Assembly (NCBI RefSeq): GCF_013201035.1
Contig: NZ_CP053707.1
Span: 3,782,001 to 3,846,000, forward strand
Reading direction: 5' to 3'
DNA length: 64,000 nt
Source of the DNA: Arthrobacter sp. NEB 688
GTDB lineage: Bacteria > Actinomycetota > Actinomycetes > Actinomycetales > Dermatophilaceae
Shown here: positions 1-8,313 of the stretch, in pieces
Layout: each line of letters opens with the position of its first letter
Numbering within the stretch: position 1 is the stretch's first letter
Translations under genes and position numbers: made by a program
The notes under the pieces: model-generated
Database searches by the model: none
What the model was told of the DNA's origin: nothing
The model's input: only the letters and a program-made list of their open reading frames with translations

Positions 1-745
1 GCACCGTCCCCACGACCGGGTTGAGCAGCCCGACCACCGCGACCGCCCCCGCGTCCATCCGCGTCAGCCCGCGGAACCACACGACGTACCCGACGACCGA
101 CCCGACGAGCCCCAGCCAGACCAGCGCGAGCACCGCCGCCCCGTCCAGCGCGGGCGGCGCCCCCTCGACGACCAGCGCGACCGGCACGAGCACCAGCCCG
201 CCGGCCACGAGCTGCCACGCCGTCGTCGCGAGCACCGCGTCCCGCGGGGTCCAGCGCCGCACGAGGACGAACCCGATGGAGGCCGACACGACCGCCCCGA
301 CCGACGCCGCCACCCCGACCGGGTCGACCGAGCCCGACGCCCCGCCCCCGGCGGAGACCAGCACGACCACGCCCCCGATGCCCGCCACCGCCGCGGCCAC
401 CGCGACCCACGGCTGCCGCTCCCCGAGGAGCATCCACGCGACGGCCATGACGACGAGCGGCGAGACCGCGGTCAGGGTCGACGCGAGGCCGCTCGGCAGC
501 CGGTAGGCCGCGACGTACACGAGCCCGAAGAAGACGGCGTGGTTGAGGACGCCGAGCACCGCGGCCCGCCCCCACCAGGAGCCGCGAGGCAGCCGCCGCA
601 CCCAGAGCAGGAGCAGCAGGCCCGCCGGCAGGATGCGCATGACCGCCGAGAAGAGCGGGCGACCGGGCGGCAGCCAGAGCTGGGTCACGGCGTACGTCGA
701 CCCCCACACCACCGGCGCGACCGCCGTCACGAGCACCGTGCGCAT
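1..745 (-). CDS. EamA/DMT-family drug/metabolite exporter, cut by the window edge
   Basis: The minus frame is open from ATG at 745 to the window start (248 codons visible), and the C-terminus lies outside. The translation begins MRTVLVTAVAPVVWGSTYAV, the typical EamA start with its WGS/T-Y motif in the first helix. At least seven hydrophobic segments follow, with an internal repeat (second EamA domain from about residue 140). Such proteins are inner-membrane exporters of amino acids, metabolites or drugs; the substrate cannot be told from sequence. It is divergent from a MarR regulator with two palindromes between them, so regulation by that protein is likely. All plus-strand frames here are shadows. 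Confidence 0.85.
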   Translation of the reverse strand, partial: MRTVLVTAVAPVVWGSTYAVTQLWLPPGRPLFSAVMRILPAGLLLLLWVRRLPRGSWWGRAAVLGVLNHAVFFGLVYVAAYRLPSGLASTLTAVSPLVVMAVAWMLLGERQPWVAVAAAVAGIGGVVVLVSAGGGASGSVDPVGVAASVGAVVSASIGFVLVRRWTPRDAVLATTAWQLVAGGLVLVPVALVVEGAPPALDGAAVLALVWLGLVGSVVGYVVWFRGLTRMDAGAVAVVGLLNPVVGTV

Positions 746-755
746 CCCGGATCTG

Positions 756-790
756 TCTTCCACGGAAGAGACATTACCTTCCACGGAAGA
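756..790. promoter_or_regulatory. Twin palindromic operator between EamA and MarR genes
   Basis: Two identical 12-bp palindromes CTTCCACGGAAG lie at 757-768 and 778-789, start-to-start distance 21 bp (two helical turns, same face). The first extends to 14 bp (756-769). They occupy most of the 57-bp gap between the divergent starts at 745 and 803, overlapping any promoter there. Two such sites beside a marR gene suggest that the encoded regulator represses both genes. Binding is inferred. Confidence 0.75.
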
Positions 791-802
791 TATTGTCGAG
801 GG

Positions 803-1288
803 ATGGACCACGTCGCCACCGTCCACGAGCAATGGCGCACCGAGCGCCCCGACCTCGACACGACCCCGCTCCTCGTCATCGCCCGCGTCCACCGCATCGC
901 GGCCGCACTGACGCCCGAGCTGACCGCCGTCTACGCGCAGTTCGGGCTCGGCGAGGGCGAGTTCGACGTGCTCGCCACGCTCCGGCGCCACGGCGCACCG
1001 TTCTCTCTCTCCCCCGGCGAGCTCGCCGAGCGCACGATGGTCACCTCCGGCGCGGTGAGCAAGCGCCTCGACCGGCTCCAGGCGCGTGGCCTCGTGGAGC
1101 GACGGGCCGACGCGAGCGACGGGCGGGCGCGCACCGTCGTCCTCACCCCCGACGGCCGGTCGCTCATCGACGAGGCGATGGCCGCCCACGTGGCGAACGA
1201 GGCGCGGCTGCTCGGGGCCCTCGGCGCCCGCGACCGCGACACCCTCGCCCGCCTCCTCGCACGCCTCGCGGAGTCCCTCGGCGCGTGA
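803..1288 (+). CDS. MarR-family transcriptional regulator
   Basis: 161 aa, normal for MarR. The start is ATG at 803, preceded by a GAGG at about 798-801; longer readings upstream run through the operator. The winged helix-turn-helix lies at about residues 50-115, with recognition region LAERTMVTSGAVSKRLDRLQ and wing DASDGRARTVVLT, flanked by dimerisation helices. The fold and the divergent transporter fit a ligand-responsive repressor of the EamA exporter. The ligand is unknown. Confidence 0.9.
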   Translation: MDHVATVHEQWRTERPDLDTTPLLVIARVHRIAAALTPELTAVYAQFGLGEGEFDVLATLRRHGAPFSLSPGELAERTMVTSGAVSKRLDRLQARGLVERRADASDGRARTVVLTPDGRSLIDEAMAAHVANEARLLGALGARDRDTLARLLARLAESLGA

Positions 1289-1331
1289 CCCCGGGGCCCT
1301 CCGCCCGTGTGAGGCAGACCTCGCCGTGCCC

Positions 1332-1351
1332 CCGGGTGGGCGACCACCCGG
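1332..1351. other. Small perfect hairpin with GCGA loop upstream of accA3
   Basis: CCGGGTGG (1332-1339) pairs perfectly with CCACCCGG (1344-1351) around GCGA, a GNRA-type tetraloop. It lies 43 bp after the marR stop and 18 bp before the accA3 start. No U-tract follows. It could end marR transcription or form a leader stem for accA3. Confidence 0.5.
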
Positions 1352-1369
1352 ACCGATAGAGTCCGAGAC

Positions 1370-3166
1370 ATGCCGATCAGCAAGGTCCTCATCGCGAACC
1401 GGGGCGAGATCGCGGTGCGCATCGCCCGAGCCTGCAAGGACTCCGGGGTCGCGTCCGTCGCGGTCTACGCCGAGCCCGACCGGGACGCCCTCCACGTCAA
1501 GGTCGCCGACGAGGCCCACGCCCTCGGCGGCACGACGCCCGGTGACTCGTACCTCCTGCAGGACAAGCTCATCGAGGTGGCCAGGGCGTCCGGCGCCGAC
1601 GCGGTCCACCCCGGCTACGGCTTCCTCGCCGAGAACGCCGACTTCGCGCAGAAGGTCATCGACGCCGGCCTGACGTGGATCGGCCCCGGCCCCGAGGCCA
1701 TCGACTCCCTCGGCGACAAGGTCAAGGCCCGGCACATCGCTCTGGCCGCCGACGCCCCGCTCGTCCCCGGCACCAAGGACCCCGTCGAGGGCCCCGACGA
1801 GGTCGTCGCCTTCGCGCAGGAGCACGGCCTCCCGGTCGCCATCAAGGCGGCCTACGGCGGCGGTGGACGCGGCCTCAAGGTCGCCCGCACCCTCGAGGAG
1901 ATCCCCGAGCTGTTCGACTCCGCCGTCCGCGAGGCGGTCACCGCCTTCGGCCGCGGCGAGTGCTTCGTCGAGCGCTTCCTCGACCACCCCCGCCACGTCG
2001 AGACCCAGTGCCTCGCGGACCAGCACGGCAACGTCGTCGTCGTCTCGACGCGCGACTGCTCGCTCCAGCGCCGCAACCAGAAGCTCGTCGAGGAGGCGCC
2101 GGCCCCGTTCCTCACCGAGGAGCAGCACACCGAGCTCCTGCGCGCGAGCAAGGAGATCCTCCGTCGGGCCGGCTACGTCGGCGCCGGCACGTGCGAGTTC
2201 CTCGTCGGGCCGCAGGGCGACATCAGCTTCCTCGAGGTCAACACCCGCCTCCAGGTCGAGCACCCGGTCTCCGAGGAGGTCACCGGCATCGACCTCGTCC
2301 GCGAGCAGCTGCGCATCGCGAACGGCGAGGCCCTCGACTACCCGGACCCCGAGCCGCACGCGCACTCCCTCGAGTTCCGCATCAACGGCGAGGACGCCGG
2401 CCGGGGCTTCCTCCCGGCCCCCGGCACCGTGTCGCGGATGGTCGTGCCGCAGGGCCCGGGCGTGCGCTGGGACGCCGGCATCGTCGAGGGCGACACCGTC
2501 GCCGGTGCGTTCGACTCGATGATCGCCAAGCTCGTCGTCACCGGCCGCACCCGCCAGCAGGCCCTCGAGCGGGCCCGGCGCGCCCTGGACGAGCTCGTCG
2601 TCGAGGGGATGCCGACCGTCGTCCCCTTCCACCGCAAGGTCGTCGCCGACCCCGCGTTCGCCCCGGCCGACCCGGACGAGAAGTTCACCGTCCACACCCG
2701 CTGGATCGAGACCGAGTTCGTCAACGACATCGAGGCCTACGCCGGCCCGGTCGCCGACGCCCCCGAGGCGCAGGAGCGCCAGACGGTCGTCGTCGAGGTC
2801 GGCGGCAAGCGGCTCGAGGTCTCGGTGCCCGGCGGCCTCTCCTTCGGCGGAGGCGGTGGCGCCGGCCACGCCGCGAAGAAGAAGGCCCCCCGGCGCTCCG
2901 GTGGCGGGTCCGGCGGCGCCGCGGCGTCCGGCGACTCCCTCACCGCGCCGATGCAGGGCACGATCGTCAAGGTGAGCGTCGAGGAGGGCGCGACCGTCGC
3001 CGTGGGCGACCAGGTCGTCGTCCTCGAGGCGATGAAGATGGAGCAGCCGATCACCGCGCACAAGGCCGGCGTCGTCACCGGGCTGAAGGCCGAGGTCGGC
3101 GGGACCGTGACGAACGGCGCCGTCATCTGCGACATCAAGGACGCCGAGGCCCCGGCCGACGCCTGA
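1370..3166 (+). CDS. accA3: Acetyl/propionyl-CoA carboxylase alpha subunit (biotin carboxylase + BCCP)
   Basis: 598 aa, full length for the actinobacterial fused alpha subunit. The N-terminal biotin carboxylase domain starts with [20 protein letters not shown], followed by the ATP-grasp domain with glycine loop [12 protein letters not shown] (about residue 160) and [14 protein letters not shown] (about 285-300). After a Gly/Lys linker, the C-terminal biotinyl domain carries EAMKMEQPI, whose lysine is biotinylated. It carboxylates biotin for acyl-CoA carboxylases making malonyl- and methylmalonyl-CoA for fatty and mycolic-type lipids. It closely resembles M. tuberculosis AccA3 as I remember it. 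No beta subunit is nearby, so it must partner with AccD proteins encoded elsewhere. Confidence 0.95.
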   Translation: MPISKVLIANRGEIAVRIARACKDSGVASVAVYAEPDRDALHVKVADEAHALGGTTPGDSYLLQDKLIEVARASGADAVHPGYGFLAENADFAQKVIDAGLTWIGPGPEAIDSLGDKVKARHIALAADAPLVPGTKDPVEGPDEVVAFAQEHGLPVAIKAAYGGGGRGLKVARTLEEIPELFDSAVREAVTAFGRGECFVERFLDHPRHVETQCLADQHGNVVVVSTRDCSLQRRNQKLVEEAPAPFLTEEQHTELLRASKEILRRAGYVGAGTCEFLVGPQGDISFLEVNTRLQVEHPVSEEVTGIDLVREQLRIANGEALDYPDPEPHAHSLEFRINGEDAGRGFLPAPGTVSRMVVPQGPGVRWDAGIVEGDTVAGAFDSMIAKLVVTGRTRQQALERARRALDELVVEGMPTVVPFHRKVVADPAFAPADPDEKFTVHTRWIETEFVNDIEAYAGPVADAPEAQERQTVVVEVGGKRLEVSVPGGLSFGGGGGAGHAAKKKAPRRSGGGSGGAAASGDSLTAPMQGTIVKVSVEEGATVAVGDQVVVLEAMKMEQPITAHKAGVVTGLKAEVGGTVTNGAVICDIKDAEAPADA

Positions 3167-3194
3167 CCCGTACCGGGAGCACCTCCCGACGAAC

Positions 3195-3242
3195 GACGAG
3201 AACATGCCGTGCGGACGACGATCCGCACGGCATGTTCTCGTC
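3195..3242. terminator. Long perfect inverted repeat between convergent genes (bidirectional terminator)
   Basis: Arms 3195-3215 and 3222-3242 are perfect 21-bp complements around a CGACGA loop. The repeat sits between the accA3 stop (3166) and the end of the opposing gene (3281), where a bidirectional terminator is expected. There is no T-tract, as is common in high-GC actinobacteria. Confidence 0.75.
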
Positions 3243-3280
3243 TCTCGACCGGTGGTGGCCGGCGCCGTGCCCGGGGTCGG

Positions 3281-3502
3281 TCAGGAGAGGTCCCGCCGGG
3301 GCTGCGGGTCGTCGCCCGTCCCCGGCGCGGGGTTGGGCGCGACCGGCGACGGGTCCGCCGGGTCGTGGGGGTGCCACGGCTCCACCGGGTCGGGGTCGAG
3401 GGTGTCCGGCGCGTCGGGGTCGACGGGCTCCGGGGCCTCGGGCGCGACCGGCAGGTCCTCGCCGGGCAGGTCGGGGACGTCCGGCCCGGGCTCGGTGCTC
3501 AT
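3281..3502 (-). CDS. Small acidic Asp/Pro-rich protein of unknown function
   Basis: 73 aa from ATG at 3502. The product is dominated by Asp, Glu and Pro in short repeats (DPDAPDTLDPDPVEPW region, then HPHDPADPSPV) and ends with PQPRRDLS. There is no signal peptide, membrane helix or recognised domain, and it is probably disordered. It begins 8 bp after the antitoxin-like gene on the same strand, so the two are probably cotranscribed. Being so biased, it could be non-coding, but the position and in-frame ATG favour a gene. Confidence 0.5.
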   Translation of the reverse strand: MSTEPGPDVPDLPGEDLPVAPEAPEPVDPDAPDTLDPDPVEPWHPHDPADPSPVAPNPAPGTGDDPQPRRDLS

Positions 3503-3510
3503 CGCCGCCC

Positions 3511-3783
3511 TCAGTGCGTGGGGCCCGCGGAGGGCGGGGGCGGCGGGGGCACCTGGCCACCGGCGGCCCGGCCGCCCGACGTGCCGTGCGGCGGCAGGCC
3601 GAGGCCCTTGCGCAGCGCGTCGCCACCCTTGTCGACCTTCGCCGAGTGCGTCGGCCCGGTCTTGGAGCGCACGAAGCCCTCGACCTTGCCGATGGCGTCG
3701 TCCGCCTTCTGGGGGTTGTTGCGGGCGTAGTCCTTGACCTTCGTGACGGCGGCGATGAGCGCCGCGGCGCGACCCTTGGCCAT
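3511..3783 (-). CDS. MT0933-type small antitoxin-like protein
   Basis: 90 aa from ATG at 3783, preceded by a strong GAGGAGG ribosome site. Residues 1-62 (AVTKVKDYARNNPQKADDA, then IGKVEGFVRSKTGPTHSAKV and GGDALRKGLG) match the pattern of the Rv0909/MT0933 antitoxin family: small, Lys/Asp-rich, helical. The tail is a low-complexity Gly/Pro stretch with a run of six prolines. No adjacent toxin is seen; the neighbour is an Asp/Pro-rich small protein. Many actinobacterial members of this family lack a toxin partner, so a toxin-antitoxin role should not be assumed. Confidence 0.7.
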   Translation of the reverse strand: MAKGRAAALIAAVTKVKDYARNNPQKADDAIGKVEGFVRSKTGPTHSAKVDKGGDALRKGLGLPPHGTSGGRAAGGQVPPPPPPSAGPTH

Positions 3784-3887
3784 GTCGTCCTCCTCGGAGA
3801 TGGGGTGTCTGAAGGGACAACCCATCCTGCCCGAGCGGAGTTCCCGTCCGGCTGCGAGCGACGCACGGGACCGCGCGTCGCCGCAGG

Positions 3888-5288
3888 TCAGGCGATGGGG
3901 TGCAGCCGGCGGGCCGCCTCGGCGACCGAGCCCGACAGCGACGGGTACACGGTGAAGGTCGAGGCGACCTGGTCGACGTTGAGCCGGTGCTGCACGGCCA
4001 GCGTGACGGGGAAGATCAGCTCGGACGCGCGCGGCGCCACGACGACGCCGCCCACGACGGCCCCGGACCCCTTCTGCGCGAACAGCTTGACGAAGCCGTC
4101 GGTGATGCCGAGCATCTTCGCGCGGGGGTTGCGCGAGAGCGGCAGCATGAGGACCTCGGCGTCGACGCGCTCCTCGTCGACGTCCTTCTGCGAGATGCCG
4201 ACCGTCGCGATCTCGGGGTCGGTGAAGATGTTGGCCGACACGACGCCGAGGTTGAGCGGCGCCACGGCGTCGCCGAGGGCATGGGCGATGGCGATGCGCC
4301 CCTGCATCGCCGCGACGGACGCCAGCGGCAGCACGCCGGTGCAGTCGCCGGCGGCGTAGACGCCCCGGACCGACGTGCGCGACACCCGGTCGACCGCGAC
4401 GTGGCCGGACGGCGTGAGGTCGACGCCGACCTCCTCGAGGCCGATGCCCCGCGTCGACGACACCGACCCGACGGCGAGCAGCGCGTGGGTGCCGGTGACC
4501 TCGCGGCCGTCCTCGAGGCGCACGAGCACGCCGTCGGTGGTGCGCTCGACCGCCGCCATCCGCGAGCGCCCGAGCACCTCCATCCCGCGCTTGCGGAAGA
4601 CCTCCTCGATGACCGAGGCGGCGTCGGGGTCCTCGCCGGGCAGGACGCGGTCGCGCGAGGAGACGAGGACGACCTCGGACCCGAGCCCGAGGTAGGCCTG
4701 CGCGAGCTCGGCGCCGGTGACGCCCGAGCCGACGACGACGAGGCGCTGCGGCAGCTCGGGCAGGTCGTAGATCTGCTGCCAGGTGAGGATGCGCTCGCCG
4801 TCGGGCACGGCGGTGTCCATCACCCGGGGGGAGGCGCCGGTGGCGACGAGGACGACGTCGGCGTCGAGCTGCTCGTCGCCGACGCGCACGGCGGTGGGCG
4901 ACACGAGCGACCCCTCGCCCTCGACGACCCGCACGCCGACCTCGACGAGGCGGGCGCGGATGTCGTCGCTCTGCGCGCGGGCGAGGCGCACGACGCGGCG
5001 GTTGACCTCGGCGAGGTTCGCGACCGCGGCCGAGACCTCGTCGCCCTCGTGGTCCTCGAGGTGGACGCCGAGGTCGGCGACCGTCCCGAAGTCGCTCATG
5101 TAGTCGGCGGTGGAGATGAGGGCCTTGCTCGGCACGCAGTCGGTGAGCACCGCGGCGCCCCCGATGCCGGTGCGCTCGACGACGGTGACCTCCGCGCCGA
5201 CGTGGGCGGCGACGAGGGCGGCCTCGTAGCCACCCGGTCCACCGCCGAGGATGACGACTCTGCTCGACCGTGCGTTCACGGCCACCAT
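3888..5288 (-). CDS. lpdA: LpdA-type NAD(P)H:quinone dehydrogenase (dihydrolipoamide dehydrogenase fold)
   Basis: 466 aa from ATG at 5288. It is a two-dinucleotide-binding flavoprotein: FAD motif VVILGGGPGGYEAA (about 11-24), NAD motif LVVVGSGVTGAELA (about 180), second FAD motif VYAAGDCTG (about 305), and a C-terminal dimerisation domain. The redox-active disulfide motif is broken: GGAAVLTDCVPSK keeps only one of the two cysteines of true lipoamide dehydrogenases. The His-Glu dyad of the C-terminus is also absent. This pattern is that of M. tuberculosis LpdA, an NAD(P)H-dependent quinone reductase. It is divergent from the ABC importer at 5434. Confidence 0.85.
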   Translation of the reverse strand: MVAVNARSSRVVILGGGPGGYEAALVAAHVGAEVTVVERTGIGGAAVLTDCVPSKALISTADYMSDFGTVADLGVHLEDHEGDEVSAAVANLAEVNRRVVRLARAQSDDIRARLVEVGVRVVEGEGSLVSPTAVRVGDEQLDADVVLVATGASPRVMDTAVPDGERILTWQQIYDLPELPQRLVVVGSGVTGAELAQAYLGLGSEVVLVSSRDRVLPGEDPDAASVIEEVFRKRGMEVLGRSRMAAVERTTDGVLVRLEDGREVTGTHALLAVGSVSSTRGIGLEEVGVDLTPSGHVAVDRVSRTSVRGVYAAGDCTGVLPLASVAAMQGRIAIAHALGDAVAPLNLGVVSANIFTDPEIATVGISQKDVDEERVDAEVLMLPLSRNPRAKMLGITDGFVKLFAQKGSGAVVGGVVVAPRASELIFPVTLAVQHRLNVDQVASTFTVYPSLSGSVAEAARRLHPIA

Positions 5289-5433
5289 CCAACCACCCGG
5301 GCTCGTTCGACCCGTGGGACCCCGCGAGATCGTGGCAAAGGTCCTGTTCCGTACCGAAGCGATTGTCCCTAGAGTGCCAGCGGGACCCCCGCCGGTCCCC
5401 GGCCCCCGCCGTCCCCCGTTGTTGGAGGTCTCC

Positions 5434-6576
5434 ATGTCCCGTCCCCTCGGTCGCCGCGCGGGTGCGCTCGCCGCCGTCGGCGTCACCGCCCTCGCCCTCG
5501 CCGCCTGCTCCCCGCCCTCCGAGGGGGGATCCGGCGACACCGCGTCCTCCGGCGGCTCCTCCGCCGCGACGGCCACCTCGGCCGCGGACCTCGGCGGGAT
5601 GGACGCCCTCGTCGCGGCCGCCAAGAAGGAGGGGGCGCTCAACGTCATCGCGCTGCCGCCGGACTGGGCCAACTACGGCGAGGTCATCAAGGCCTTCCAG
5701 GCCAAGTACCCGGAGATCAAGATCACGAGCGACCAGCCGGACGCGAGCAGCGCCGACGAGATCGCCACGGCCAAGCGCCTCAAGGGCCAGTCCGGCGCCC
5801 CCGACGTCTTCGACCTCGGCGCGGCCGTCGCGCTCGCGAACACCGACATGTACGCCAAGTACAAGGTCGCGACGTTCGACGACATCCCGGCCGACTTCAA
5901 GGACGCCGACGGGACGTGGGTCAACGACTACGGCGGCTACATGAGCATCGGCTACGACTCGGCCAAGGTCCCAGCCCCCACGAGCGTCAAGGACCTCCTC
6001 GGCGCGGACTTCAAGGGCAAGGTCGCGCTCAACGGCAACCCGACCGAGGCCGGCGCCGCCTTCGCGGGCGTCCAGATGGTCTCGATCGCCGAGGGCGGCA
6101 GCGCCGGCGACCTGACCAAGGGCGTCGACTTCTTCAAGCAGCTCAAGGCGGCCGGCAACTTCCTGCCGGTCGACCCGACGCCCGCCACCGTCGAGTCCGG
6201 CCAGACGCCGGTCGTCATCGACTGGGACTACCTCAACGCCTCGCTGAGCGCCAAGGTCCCGACGTGGAAGGTGTTCGTGCCCAAGGAGGCCGTCGTCGCC
6301 GGCTACTACTACCAGGCGATCAACGCCGAGGCGCCGCACCCGGCGGCCGCCCGCCTGTGGCAGGAGTTCCTCTACAGCGACGAGGGCCAGAACCTCTGGC
6401 TCAAGGGTGGGGCCCGCCCCGTCCGCTTCGACGCGATGAAGACCGCCAACACGCTCGACGCCGACGCCGCGGCGAAGCTGCCCGCCGTCGAGGGCACCCC
6501 GGTCGTGCCCACGCAGGCCGACTCCGACAGCGGCAAGAAGTACCTGGCCGACAACTGGGCCAACGCGGTTGGCTGA
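5434..6576 (+). CDS. ABC importer substrate-binding lipoprotein
   Basis: 380 aa from ATG at 5434, with GGAG just upstream (5424-5427). It has a lipoprotein signal peptide: RRAG positive region, hydrophobic core, lipobox ALAAC with the lipidated Cys at about residue 28, then a Ser/Gly-rich linker. The mature part (LVAAAKKEGALNVIALPPDW, then FQAKYPEIKI and DVFDLGAAVAL) resembles type 2 periplasmic binding proteins for iron, polyamines, thiamine or 2-aminoethylphosphonate. It is first of four coupled ABC genes; substrate unassigned. Confidence 0.85.
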   Translation: MSRPLGRRAGALAAVGVTALALAACSPPSEGGSGDTASSGGSSAATATSAADLGGMDALVAAAKKEGALNVIALPPDWANYGEVIKAFQAKYPEIKITSDQPDASSADEIATAKRLKGQSGAPDVFDLGAAVALANTDMYAKYKVATFDDIPADFKDADGTWVNDYGGYMSIGYDSAKVPAPTSVKDLLGADFKGKVALNGNPTEAGAAFAGVQMVSIAEGGSAGDLTKGVDFFKQLKAAGNFLPVDPTPATVESGQTPVVIDWDYLNASLSAKVPTWKVFVPKEAVVAGYYYQAINAEAPHPAAARLWQEFLYSDEGQNLWLKGGARPVRFDAMKTANTLDADAAAKLPAVEGTPVVPTQADSDSGKKYLADNWANAVG

Positions 6577-7462
6577 CACGGCGAGCGTCCGCCCTGCGGG
6601 GGCGCTGCGACGGCTGCGGCCGTCCGGCGCCCTCGCGGGGGTCGTGCCGTTCTTCGCCTACACGACCGTCTTCCTCCTGATCCCGACGCTCGTCGTCGTC
6701 ATCGGGGCCTTCCTCGACGGCGACAACCGGCCGACGCTCGGCAACGTCTCGGCGCTCACCCAGCCGGCGGTCGTCCGCGGGCTCGTGCAGTCGGTCGTCC
6801 TCTCGGCGGTCACCGCGCTCGGGGGCGCCGTCATCGGGGGCGTCCTCGCGTACGCCGTGAGCACCGCGCGGCCGGGCTCGGTCACCCAGCGGTTCTTCAC
6901 CTCGCTCTGCGGCGTGCTCGCCCAGTTCGGCGGTGTCGCACTGGCGTTCGCGTTCATCGCGTCGTTCAGCGCACAGGGCCTGCTCAGCGTGCTGCTCTCC
7001 GAGGTCGGGATGTCCACCGGCGGCGGTCTGTGGCTCTACGAGTGGGACCGCGGCCTGATGCTCGTCTACCTCTACTTCCAGATCCCGCTCATGCTCATCG
7101 TCTTCCTGCCCGCGGTCGAGGGGCTGCGGCCGCAGTGGCGCGAGGCGACCGAGACCCTCGGCGGGACGACGTGGACGTACTGGCGCCGCGTCGCCGGGCC
7201 GATCCTCCTGCCGTCCTTCGTCGGCGCGACGCTGCTCCTGTTCACCAACGCCTTCTCGGCGTACTCGACCGCCAAGGCCCTCGTGCCGCAGGCGAACCCG
7301 CTGCTGCCGCTGCAGATCGGCAGCTCGCTCTCGTCCGAGGTCATCCTCGGCCAGGAGAACATCGGCAAGGCGATGGCCTTCGAGATGGTCGTCGTCGTCG
7401 CGGTCGTCATGGCCCTGTACGCCTGGCTCGACAAGCGCTCCGGCCGCTGGATGTCGCGATGA
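6569..7462 (+). CDS. ABC importer permease 1
   Basis: 297 aa. The best start is TTG at 6569, overlapping the binding-protein stop by 8 nt (translational coupling). It has six predicted membrane helices. The EAA-type cytoplasmic loop is EATETLGGTTWTYWRRVAGP followed by ILLPSF (about residues 200-225), which docks onto the ATPase. It pairs with the next permease to form the channel of a Fe/polyamine/phosphonate-type importer. Confidence 0.9.
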   Translation: MADTASVRPAGALRRLRPSGALAGVVPFFAYTTVFLLIPTLVVVIGAFLDGDNRPTLGNVSALTQPAVVRGLVQSVVLSAVTALGGAVIGGVLAYAVSTARPGSVTQRFFTSLCGVLAQFGGVALAFAFIASFSAQGLLSVLLSEVGMSTGGGLWLYEWDRGLMLVYLYFQIPLMLIVFLPAVEGLRPQWREATETLGGTTWTYWRRVAGPILLPSFVGATLLLFTNAFSAYSTAKALVPQANPLLPLQIGSSLSSEVILGQENIGKAMAFEMVVVVAVVMALYAWLDKRSGRWMSR

Positions 7463-8313
7463 GCGGCCGCTCGGCGTTCCGCCGCCGCCAGCGCGTCTTC
7501 CGCTGGGTGACCCTCACCCTGCTCATGGTCTTCTTCCTCCTGCCGCTGCTCGGCATGCTCGAGTTCACCCTCCAGGGCCCCGGCGGCAACGGGCGCACGC
7601 TCGACACGTGGCGCACGCTGGCCGACGTCTCGCAGATCTCGCTCGAGTACCCGGCCCTCAAGGAGGGCTTCCTCGCCTCGGTCGGGCTGGCCGTCATCAC
7701 GCCGCTCGTCATGCTCGTGCTGCTCGTCCCGACGATGACGTGGGTACGGCTGCGGCTGCCCGGGCTCTCGCGCACCGTCGAGTTCGTCTGCCTGCTGCCG
7801 CTCACCGTGCCGGCCATCGTGCTCGTCGTCGGCCTCACCCCGGTGTACGCGTGGGTCTACTACCTCGTCGGCTCCTCGACGATGTGGCTGGCGCTGGCCT
7901 ACGTCGTGCTCGTCCTGCCCTACGCCTACCGCTCGCTCGACGCCGGCCTGCGCGCCATCGACGTCCGCACGCTCTCGGAGGCCGCCCGCTCGCTCGGCGC
8001 CTCGTGGTTCACGGTCATGTGGCGCGTCGTCCTGCCGAACCTGCGCACGGCCGTGCTGTCGGCGTCCTTCCTCTCCGTGGCCCTCGTCCTCGGCGAGTTC
8101 ACCATCGCCAGCCTCTTCAGCAAGAAGAACCTCCAGGTGGCGATGTACGAGCTCGGCAAGTCCGACGCGAAGATCTCGGTCGCCGTCGGCCTGGCCTCCC
8201 TCGTCTTCGGCTTCGTCGTCCTCTTCGCCATGTCGTTCGTCGGCACCCGGCCGGCCGGCGCCGGCCGCGTCGCCCGCCTGCGTCGTCCCCGTCCTGCCAA
8301 GGAGACCCCGTGA
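7459..8313 (+). CDS. ABC importer permease 2
   Basis: 284 aa from ATG at 7459 in an ATGA overlap with permease 1. Six hydrophobic segments are seen. The EAA loop is SEAARSLGASWFTVMWRVVL plus PNLRTAV (about 175-200), characteristic of PotB/PotC-like subunits. The C-terminus is Arg/Pro-rich. It is the second transmembrane half of the importer. Confidence 0.9.
   Translation: MSGRSAFRRRQRVFRWVTLTLLMVFFLLPLLGMLEFTLQGPGGNGRTLDTWRTLADVSQISLEYPALKEGFLASVGLAVITPLVMLVLLVPTMTWVRLRLPGLSRTVEFVCLLPLTVPAIVLVVGLTPVYAWVYYLVGSSTMWLALAYVVLVLPYAYRSLDAGLRAIDVRTLSEAARSLGASWFTVMWRVVLPNLRTAVLSASFLSVALVLGEFTIASLFSKKNLQVAMYELGKSDAKISVAVGLASLVFGFVVLFAMSFVGTRPAGAGRVARLRRPRPAKETP

Noticed and set aside
3281-3783. Classical toxin-antitoxin module
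   Set aside because: No toxin domain in the companion protein; only the antitoxin-like family is recognisable.
1675-4359. Very long plus-strand open frame (894 codons)
   Set aside because: Arg/Pro/Gly-rich translation with no domain; it lies over accA3 and lpdA in other frames and is a high-GC shadow.
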